DNA of 21,716 bases. It comes from Pseudomonadota bacterium (GTDB taxonomy: Bacteria; Pseudomonadota; Alphaproteobacteria; Rhizobiales; Rhizobiaceae). Position 1 is the stretch's first letter, and each line of letters starts with the position of its first letter. This document shows, one piece after another, positions 14,571 to 19,960 of the stretch. The stretch spans positions 1-21,716 of the forward strand of contig JAEWOP010000256.1 in the NCBI GenBank assembly GCA_023399635.1. Reading direction: 5' to 3'. The notes under the pieces are model-generated. The model saw only the letters and a program-made list of their open reading frames with translations. It had not been told where the DNA came from and ran no database searches. The position numbers were made by a program, and so were the translations under genes.

Positions 14571-14936
14571 TCAGGCAGCCAGCATCTCACGCATCGTGCT
14601 GGCAATCTTGCTGGGATCGTATGGTTTGCGGAAAAAGCGGCTTTCGGCTGGAATATCGGCATCGGACACGCAACGGAAGCCGGACGTAACGATGATTTTC
14701 AGCGGCGGCCAGCGATCGCGGATATAGGCAGCAAGCACGATGCCGTCCATGCCCCCAGGCATGTCGACGTCCGTGAATACCAGCCGGATATTGAGGTTCT
14801 TGGTCAGGATCTCTATTGCCTCGGACGCATTGCAAGCCTCAAACACGACGAAGCCGGCTTCCATGAGGCTGTCCACGATATCTAGCCGCAACAGTGGCTC
14901 GTCCTCGACAACGAGAACGCAGTTGTCATTGGTCAT
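14571..14936 (-). CDS. Single-domain response regulator (stand-alone receiver)
   Basis: 121-residue CheY-like receiver with no output domain. The acidic pocket is Glu11-Asp12, the phospho-acceptor Asp56 (VFTDVDMPGG), the switch Thr84 (VTSG) and the conserved Lys104 in FRKPY. The GGMDG and KPY features recall receivers found with HWE/HisKA2-type kinases in alphaproteobacteria. No kinase gene is adjacent, so it probably acts in a phosphorelay with distant partners. ATG at 14936 follows a GAGAA ribosome-binding site; the longer frame to 14993 adds basic residues only. A GGAAC-N18-TT motif upstream suggests general stress sigma control. Its partner and output are unknown. Confidence 0.9.
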   Translation of the reverse strand: MTNDNCVLVVEDEPLLRLDIVDSLMEAGFVVFEACNASEAIEILTKNLNIRLVFTDVDMPGGMDGIVLAAYIRDRWPPLKIIVTSGFRCVSDADIPAESRFFRKPYDPSKIASTMREMLAA

Positions 14937-14993
14937 GATGCATTTCTCATGCTTTCTTCGGAGAGAACGAGCCTCCCGCCCATCCTGCGCCAC

Positions 14994-15018
14994 AACCCGT
15001 CAGTCCAGATTCCGTTCC
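14994..15018 (-). promoter_or_regulatory. Candidate EcfG/RpoE2-type promoter for the receiver gene
   Basis: On the minus strand, GGAAC (15018-15014), 18 nt, then TT (14995-14994). This fits the published form of the alphaproteobacterial general-stress promoter, GGAAC-N18/19-TT, though the base before TT differs from the common CGTT. It lies 58 bp from the start codon. Confidence 0.4.
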
Positions 15019-15101
15019 GGCGAAATGTGTATTAGAATTCGTTAATATACAGGGCCTGCCTGTCGCCTATCATGATCACGCAGCGCCGCGCTGCCATGCA
15101 G

Positions 15102-15128
15102 GGAACTGAATGAGGTAGACTCCTGTTT
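15102..15128 (+). promoter_or_regulatory. Candidate EcfG/RpoE2-type promoter for the 63-residue protein gene
   Basis: GGAAC at 15102-15106, 19 nt, then TT at 15126-15127 (context CTGTTT). This fits the general-stress sigma pattern and places a transcript start about 15 bp before the ATG at 15150. Confidence 0.5.
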
Positions 15129-15149
15129 TTCCCGCAAAGGAGAAAGCAC

Positions 15150-15341
15150 ATGGCCGATGCAGACAAAGACCAGGTGGCACAGGAAGCCGTAGAAAACCGC
15201 GACGAAACCAAAGCTGGTGGAGGCGATAGTAAACCGGCCGGACCGCATGCCCGGGAGGAACTGACGGACAGGGAAAAAACGCCAGGTGCCGGATCACTTC
15301 CCAATGAGCAAGGTCCCGAAGCCGATGTTGGCTCGGACTGA
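15150..15341 (+). CDS. Small hydrophilic protein, unknown function, possibly stress-induced
   Basis: 63 residues, strongly acidic and charged with Gly/Pro, no hydrophobic core, no cysteine. It probably stays disordered. It starts MADADKDQVAQEAVENRDE; LTDREKTPGAGSLPNEQG in the second half is the most motif-like part. A strong AGGAG lies 8 nt upstream of the ATG, which makes translation likely. The GGAAC-N19-TT motif before it is what one sees ahead of small general-stress proteins in rhizobia. It is divergent from the receiver gene and 75 bp before the haemoglobin gene. The stress role is inference from promoter and composition. Confidence 0.75.
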   Translation: MADADKDQVAQEAVENRDETKAGGGDSKPAGPHAREELTDREKTPGAGSLPNEQGPEADVGSD

Positions 15342-15416
15342 CTGCGACGCCATGGCGCTTGCCAGAGCAGAACCTCCGCATTAGAGCCGCAGGAGAACTG
15401 AAGCGGGAAGACCTGC

Positions 15417-15827
15417 ATGTCGGCCGAAGCAATAACCCTGTACGAGGCAATCGGTGGGGACCCGACAGTGCGGGCCCTGACGGCCCGTTTCTACCGGTTG
15501 ATGGATACTCTGCCGGAGGCCAAGCATTGCCGGGCGGTGCACCCGCCAGGCCTTGCGAACAGCGAAGCCAAGCTCTACGACTACCTCACCGGCTATCTCG
15601 GCGGCCCGCCCGTTTATGTGCAAAAGCACGGACACCCGCGCCTGCGTTCGCGCCATTTTGCAGCACCGATCGGACCGCAGGAAACGGCGGAATGGCTTCT
15701 CTGCTTCCGCCGCGCGCTCGACGAAACGGTTGCCAACCCAAAGCTGCGGGAGATCATCTGGCCACCGATTGAACGGCTTGCGCTTCACATGCAGAACAGG
15801 GACGAAGGCGATGGAAAGACTCCATAA
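15417..15827 (+). CDS. Group II truncated haemoglobin
   Basis: 136-residue 2-over-2 globin binding haem and O2/NO, cytoplasmic. Helix B reads FYRLMDTLPEAKHCRAVHP with Tyr26 at the likely B10 position. The group II fingerprint GHPRLRSRHF carries the proximal His at 80, and Trp93 (AEWLLCF) lies 13 residues later, the same spacing as G8 Trp in mycobacterial TrHbO. Such globins are linked to oxygen handling or protection from NO; which applies here is not visible. The stop lies inside the DUF423 gene (17-bp overlap), so the two should be co-expressed. No FNR-like site was seen upstream. Confidence 0.93.
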   Translation: MSAEAITLYEAIGGDPTVRALTARFYRLMDTLPEAKHCRAVHPPGLANSEAKLYDYLTGYLGGPPVYVQKHGHPRLRSRHFAAPIGPQETAEWLLCFRRALDETVANPKLREIIWPPIERLALHMQNRDEGDGKTP

Positions 15828-16191
15828 TCTCCGCCCGCTCATCCTGTTTGTGAGCGGCCTTCTCGGCGCCTGTGGCGTGGCATTGGCAGCAGCAGCAAGC
15901 CACGGCGCCGACACGCGCCTGCTCGGCTCCGCGTCCAGCATGTGCCTTGTCCACGCGCCGACACTTCTGGCGCTGCATCTCGGGCACCGCCGGATCGCCA
16001 CGGCGACGATTGCTGCACTGGTCATCGGCACAGGCACGCTTCTGTTTGCCGGCGATCTGCTGGCCCGTCACCTTGGCGGCAGTGGACTCTTTCCGATGGC
16101 CGCGCCGACCGGCGGCACGACCATGATCATCGGTTGGCTGCTGGTGGCGCTCGGGGCCTTCTCAAGCAGCGGCCGGCTGACTGATCCCTAG
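15811..16191 (+). CDS. DUF423 small inner-membrane protein (YgdD-like)
   Basis: 126 residues with about four membrane segments: about 8-28 (LILFVSGLLGACGVALAAAAS), 41-58, 64-84 and 102-119 (MIIGWLLVALGAF). The early GALGVALGA-type stretch followed by SHGAD, and the closing TGGTTMIIGWL, are those of DUF423. Function of the family is unknown. The ATG at 15811 overlaps the globin stop by 17 bp; the same frame is open further upstream to 15553 but that part is only the globin read out of frame. The last bases are CTAG, shared with the stop of the convergent gene. Confidence 0.85.
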   Translation: MERLHNLRPLILFVSGLLGACGVALAAAASHGADTRLLGSASSMCLVHAPTLLALHLGHRRIATATIAALVIGTGTLLFAGDLLARHLGGSGLFPMAAPTGGTTMIIGWLLVALGAFSSSGRLTDP

Positions 16192-16406
16192 CGCCGAAAG
16201 GACAGAACCTGGCTGGTGCCGCGTGGCGCGGCCGACGGCGTAAACCTCCGCTCCCGCGGGAACGGCACGACGTTGGTCATGTTTCCTTCCGGCTGTCGAC
16301 GCTCTGCCAGTAGCGCATAAAGCTCAGGCATCAAACCATCTCCGGTTTGTTCAGCAAGCTTGTGGAGCCCGATCAACAGGCTTGGGTCAGGATGTCCGTC
16401 TCTCAT
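16188..16406 (-). CDS. Small protein of unknown function, overlapping the DUF2325 gene
   Basis: 72 residues beginning MRDGHPDPSLLIGLHKLAEQTGDGLMPELYALLAERRQPEGN, one predicted helical half, then a basic Pro/Arg-rich tail (VVPFPRERRF). I do not recognise the family. ATG at 16406 has AAGGA 8 nt upstream; a GTG two codons earlier is too close to it. The start overlaps the end of the DUF2325 gene by 20 bp, typical of translational coupling, so the two proteins probably act together. It ends with TAG inside the CTAG shared with DUF423. Confidence 0.7.
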   Translation of the reverse strand: MRDGHPDPSLLIGLHKLAEQTGDGLMPELYALLAERRQPEGNMTNVVPFPRERRFTPSAAPRGTSQVLSFRR

Positions 16407-16800
16407 CGTCACGTTCCTTCATGGTCTGCAGCGCGCGATCCAGGCTCGATTTCGATCCGTTGCGCAGTGGGATGAAGGTCTTTCCGAACTTCTTGCATCC
16501 GGTCTTCACCCTCAGACACGCATCGTGGCTGATACAGTCGATCGGGCAGAAGACGCAGTCGACCGACGGGAGAACCGTGTCGATACGCGAGACGGCTTCT
16601 CTCAAACCGCCGTCATGGTGGATCAGTTCCGCTCCATGATTGCTCGCGATCTGGCGTAGATGGGCGACTTGGCAGTCGCGCCCACCGACATAAAGAAAGC
16701 TACGGATCGGCTCCGAACGGCTGCCCCCCGCCTGCCCCTCCTGCGGCACCTGCGATATCTGCGACCCTTGTCGGCTAGCCTTCTTGCCCTTCTTCCCCAT
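16387..16800 (-). CDS. DUF2325 domain protein
   Basis: 137 residues. After a Lys/Gln-rich N-terminal tail of about 33 residues comes the DUF2325 core: FLYVGGRDCQVAHLRQIA (about 36-53), GAELIHHDGG (56-65), then a cysteine-rich stretch CVFCPIDCISH with DAC and TGCKK (about 82-103), ending in FIPLRNGS. Function is unknown in the family; the spaced cysteines could bind metal or be redox-sensitive. ATG at 16800 has GAGGAG 9-10 nt upstream. It overlaps the next gene by 20 bp. The two form a minus-strand pair convergent with the globin-DUF423 pair. Confidence 0.85.
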   Translation of the reverse strand: MGKKGKKASRQGSQISQVPQEGQAGGSRSEPIRSFLYVGGRDCQVAHLRQIASNHGAELIHHDGGLREAVSRIDTVLPSVDCVFCPIDCISHDACLRVKTGCKKFGKTFIPLRNGSKSSLDRALQTMKERDDERRTS

Positions 16801-16897
16801 GCGGCGTGTCTCCTCTTTATTGCGGGTGCGACTTCGCTTCCTGAAGTCCTGCGTCGGGGGACCCTATAAAAGATGAGTAATGCAGTACAGATTTAAT

Positions 16898-16933
16898 TCG
16901 AGGCTGTAGGTGCCTTGTTTTAGGCGCCCTCGA
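16898..16933. other. Stem-loop upstream of preT
   Basis: Two stacked stems: TCGAG/CTCGA outside and GGTGCC/GGCGCC (one wobble) inside around TTGTTTTA. The inner T-rich part is in the loop, so it is not a normal terminator. It lies in the 264-bp gap between DUF2325 and preT, 52 bp before the operator. It may be a leader structure if transcription starts further upstream. The rest of 16801-16985 holds nothing recognised. Confidence 0.3.
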
Positions 16934-16984
16934 CCCGTCCGAAGAGCAGCATGGACACCGCTGATGCAGCAGCATCCGCCAAAG

Positions 16985-17002
16985 TTTTACCGTTTGATAA
17001 AA
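16985..17002. promoter_or_regulatory. RutR-like operator upstream of preTA
   Basis: TTTTACCGTTTGATAAAA is an 18-bp imperfect palindrome (TTTTA-C and G-TAAAA arms). Its core resembles the Escherichia coli RutR consensus TTGACCAnnTGGTCAA at 10 of 14 fixed bases. RutR is a TetR-type regulator that senses uracil and controls pyrimidine breakdown, which is what preTA does. It lies 63 bp before the preT start. The match is by eye. Confidence 0.55.
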
Positions 17003-17064
17003 TTTTCGCCTGTGTTAGCCTGCTTCCAATAGTTGTCCATAAAGCCATAAAAGAGGGAACTCAG

Positions 17065-18426
17065 ATGGAACGACTGGGAAGCGGGATTCAGGCTGGTCGC
17101 CTGCCTCCTGGAGAATACGCATCCAATTTTTCCGACCTTCACCCGCGCCTTGATGCACATGAGGCGCTGGTGGCAGCAGACCGCTGCTACTTCTGCTACG
17201 ATGCGCCCTGCATGACGGCCTGTCCCACCGCCATCGATATTCCGCTGTTCATCCGGCAAATATCGACAGGCAACCCCCTCGGCTCCGCCAAGACCATCTT
17301 CGACCAGAACATTTTCGGCGGCATGTGCGCGCGCGTCTGTCCCACCGAGACGCTCTGCGAGCAGGCCTGTGTTCGCAACACGGCCGAAGACCGGCCTGTG
17401 GAGATCGGCAAGCTCCAGCGCTACTCGACCGACATCGCGATGGAGATGAACCGTCAGTTCTATCAGCGTGCAGCTTCCAGCGGACGTCGGGTTGCAGTTG
17501 TGGGTGCCGGCCCTGCAGGCCTTGCCTGCGCCCACCGGCTATCAATGCATGGCCATGACGTCATCATCTTTGACGCGCGCCAAAAGCCGGGCGGCCTCAA
17601 CGAGTATGGCATCGCGACCTACAAGGCGACCGAGGATTTTGCACAGCGCGAGGTTGCCTACGTGACGGCGATCGGCGGCATCGAGATCCGCACCGGCCAG
17701 ATGCTCGGCCGGGACTTCAGCTTGCCGGACCTTGCCAGTGAGTTCGACGCCGTTTTCCTCGGCATCGGGCTCTCAGGCGTCAACAATCTCGGGATTGAGG
17801 GCGAAGAGCTTGCAGGCGTCGATGACGCCGTGGAGTTCATCGCCGCCCTCAGACAAGCCACCGACAAGTCCAAGGTGCCGATCGGCCGACGGGTCGTTGT
17901 CCTCGGCGGCGGGATGACCGCGATCGACGCAGGCATCCAGGCAAAGCTGCTCGGCGCCGAGGAGGTAACGATCTGCTACCGCCGCGGGAAGGAGAACATG
18001 AACGCTTCCGGCTATGAGCAGGATCTTGCCGCCTCCAACGGCGTCATGATCCGCCATTGGCTGGCGCCCAAGCGCATCATCGGCAAGGACGGCGCTGTTG
18101 CAGGTATCGAGCTTGAATATACGGCAATGGTGGATGGGAAGCTCGTAGCAACCGGCGAAACAGGCGTGATTGCCGCAGACCAGGTCATGAAGGCGATCGG
18201 CCAGACATTCGGCGCGGGCGGCCTTGGCACGCTTCGCGTCGCCGGCGGAAAGATCGTGACGGATGCGGAGGGCAGAACCTCGCTTGACCGGGTATGGGCC
18301 GGCGGCGATTGCGTCGGCACCGGTGAGGATCTTACCGTTTCGGCCGTCGCCCAGGGACGCGACGCTGCTGAAAGCATCAACCGGCAGTTCATCGCTGCCG
18401 TTCGTCCCGCCGTCGCGGTTGCCTGA
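17065..18426 (+). CDS. preT: NAD-dependent dihydropyrimidine dehydrogenase, electron-input subunit PreT
   Basis: Flavoprotein passing electrons between NAD(H) and PreA in the reversible reduction of uracil/thymine to dihydropyrimidines, in the cytoplasm. 453 residues. Two N-terminal iron-sulfur motifs (CYFCYDAPCMTACP at 41-54, CARVCPTETLCEQAC at 88-102) come first. An FAD-binding site VAVVGAGPAGLACA (143-156) and a second dinucleotide site VVVLGGGMTAIDAG (277-290) follow; WAGGDCVGTGEDL near 411-423 is the closing FAD motif. ATG at 17065 has GAGGG 7 nt upstream. An in-frame ATG at 16951 would put the RutR-like site inside the gene and adds a non-conserved leader. preA follows 13 bp later. Confidence 0.93.
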   Translation: MERLGSGIQAGRLPPGEYASNFSDLHPRLDAHEALVAADRCYFCYDAPCMTACPTAIDIPLFIRQISTGNPLGSAKTIFDQNIFGGMCARVCPTETLCEQACVRNTAEDRPVEIGKLQRYSTDIAMEMNRQFYQRAASSGRRVAVVGAGPAGLACAHRLSMHGHDVIIFDARQKPGGLNEYGIATYKATEDFAQREVAYVTAIGGIEIRTGQMLGRDFSLPDLASEFDAVFLGIGLSGVNNLGIEGEELAGVDDAVEFIAALRQATDKSKVPIGRRVVVLGGGMTAIDAGIQAKLLGAEEVTICYRRGKENMNASGYEQDLAASNGVMIRHWLAPKRIIGKDGAVAGIELEYTAMVDGKLVATGETGVIAADQVMKAIGQTFGAGGLGTLRVAGGKIVTDAEGRTSLDRVWAGGDCVGTGEDLTVSAVAQGRDAAESINRQFIAAVRPAVAVA

Positions 18427-18439
18427 GGAGGACGACAAC

Positions 18440-19756
18440 ATGGCTGATATCCGCAACAACTTCGTCGGCATCAAGTCGCCCAACCCCTTCTGGCTCGCAT
18501 CCGCTCCGCCAACGGACAAGGCCTACAACGTCGAGCGCGCCTTCAAGGCCGGCTGGGGTGGCGTCGTCTGGAAGACGCTGGGCGAAGAAGGACCGCCGAT
18601 TGTCAACGTCAACGGCCCGCGCTACGGCGCGATCTGGGGTGCCGACCGCCGATTGCTGGGCCTGAACAATATCGAACTGATCACCGACCGCGACCTCTAC
18701 GTAAACCTGCGTGAAATGAAGGAGGTGAAGAAGAAGTGGCCGGACCGTGCCATCGTCGCTTCCATTATGGTTCCCTGCGAAGAGGATTCCTGGAGGGCGA
18801 TCCTACCGCTCGTGGAAGAGACGGAGGTCGACGGAATTGAACTCAACTTCGGCTGTCCCCACGGCATGTCCGAACGGGGCATGGGATCGGCCGTTGGCCA
18901 GGTCCCGGACTATATCGAGATGGTGGTGCGCTGGTGCAAGCAGTATACGCGCATGCCGGTGATCACCAAGCTCACGCCGAACATTACCGACATCCGCTAT
19001 CCAGCCCGCGCCGCCAAGCGCGGCGGAACGGATGCGGTTTCGTTGATCAACACCATCTCCTCCATCGTATCCGTGGACCTCGACAGCTTCTCCCCTAATC
19101 CATCGATTGCGGGCAAAGGCAGCCATGGCGGCTATTGTGGTCCGGCCGTAAAGCCGATCGCGCTCAACATGGTGGCCGAGATCGCGCGGGATCCGGAAAC
19201 CTACGGCTTGCCCATTTCCGGCATCGGTGGGGTGACGACCTGGCGCGACGCGGCCGAATTCCTGGCGCTTGGCGCCGGAAACGTGCAGGTCTGCACGGCA
19301 GCCATGACCTATGGCTTCAAGATCGTCCAGGAGATGATCACCGGTCTGTCCGACTGGATGGATGCCAAGGGTCACCGGACCCTTGACGACATCTGCGGCC
19401 GGGCCGTCGGCAACGTCACCGACTGGCAATACCTGAACCTCAACTACGTGGCCAAAGCACATATCGATCAGGATCTCTGCATCAAATGCGGCCGCTGCCA
19501 CATTGCGTGCGAGGATACGTCCCATCAGGCAATCACCAATATCGTCAATGGGGTGCGCCATTTCGAGGTGATGGACGAGGAATGCGTCGGCTGCAATCTC
19601 TGCGTCAATGTGTGCCCGGTCGAAAACTGCATCACCATGCAGGCGCTTCCCGCTGGAGAGCTTGACCGCAGGACCGGAAAACGGGTGGATCCGAACTACG
19701 CCAATTGGACGACGCACCCCAACAACCCGATGGCAGCTCCGATCGCCGCGGAATGA
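18440..19756 (+). CDS. preA: NAD-dependent dihydropyrimidine dehydrogenase, catalytic subunit PreA
   Basis: FMN subunit that reduces uracil and thymine, first step of the reductive pyrimidine pathway. 438 residues. The TIM-barrel domain (about 1-330) has NFGCPHGMSERGMG at 136-149 with the likely catalytic Cys139, KLTPNITDI at 178-186 and the phosphate-binding GIGGVTTW at 261-268. The C-terminus has two 4Fe-4S motifs, CIKCGRCHIAC (347-357) and CVGCNLCVNVC (382-392), as in the mammalian enzyme. GAGGAGG lies 8 nt upstream of the ATG at 18440. The partner genes of the pathway (dihydropyrimidinase, beta-ureidopropionase) do not follow; a terminator does. Confidence 0.95.
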   Translation: MADIRNNFVGIKSPNPFWLASAPPTDKAYNVERAFKAGWGGVVWKTLGEEGPPIVNVNGPRYGAIWGADRRLLGLNNIELITDRDLYVNLREMKEVKKKWPDRAIVASIMVPCEEDSWRAILPLVEETEVDGIELNFGCPHGMSERGMGSAVGQVPDYIEMVVRWCKQYTRMPVITKLTPNITDIRYPARAAKRGGTDAVSLINTISSIVSVDLDSFSPNPSIAGKGSHGGYCGPAVKPIALNMVAEIARDPETYGLPISGIGGVTTWRDAAEFLALGAGNVQVCTAAMTYGFKIVQEMITGLSDWMDAKGHRTLDDICGRAVGNVTDWQYLNLNYVAKAHIDQDLCIKCGRCHIACEDTSHQAITNIVNGVRHFEVMDEECVGCNLCVNVCPVENCITMQALPAGELDRRTGKRVDPNYANWTTHPNNPMAAPIAAE

Positions 19757-19761
19757 TCTGA

Positions 19762-19789
19762 GCAGGCGGCGAAGTCGCCGCCTGCCTTT
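19762..19789 (+). terminator. Terminator of preTA
   Basis: Perfect 10-bp GC stem (19762-19771 with 19776-19785) around AAGT, followed by CTTTC. The T tract is short but the stem is strong and only 5 bp from the preA stop. Confidence 0.7.
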
Positions 19790-19853
19790 CCCTCGCCTCG
19801 AAAACCTAGCCATTTTGGACACATGCCGCAGTGCAAAACGTGTCAGCCGATCT

Positions 19854-19868
19854 TTAACGCACAATTAG
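19854..19868 (+). promoter_or_regulatory. CtrA-like box upstream of the chemotaxis receptor gene
   Basis: TTAA-N7-TTAG at 19854-19868, one base off the CtrA half-site pair TTAA-N7-TTAA. Motility and chemotaxis genes are frequent CtrA targets in alphaproteobacteria. The motif is short, so chance is a real alternative. Confidence 0.25.
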
Positions 19869-19960
19869 TGCAATCCTGCCAAGTGTTTGGCGGGAGTTGC
19901 TTTGGCGCGAGGGGAGGTCGCGTCGCGAACGTTCGTTCGTCTAACTAGGAATTGCGCGTT

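Noticed and set aside
18803..19864. A 353-codon minus-strand frame opposite preA
   Set aside because: Shadow of preA; crosses its terminator.
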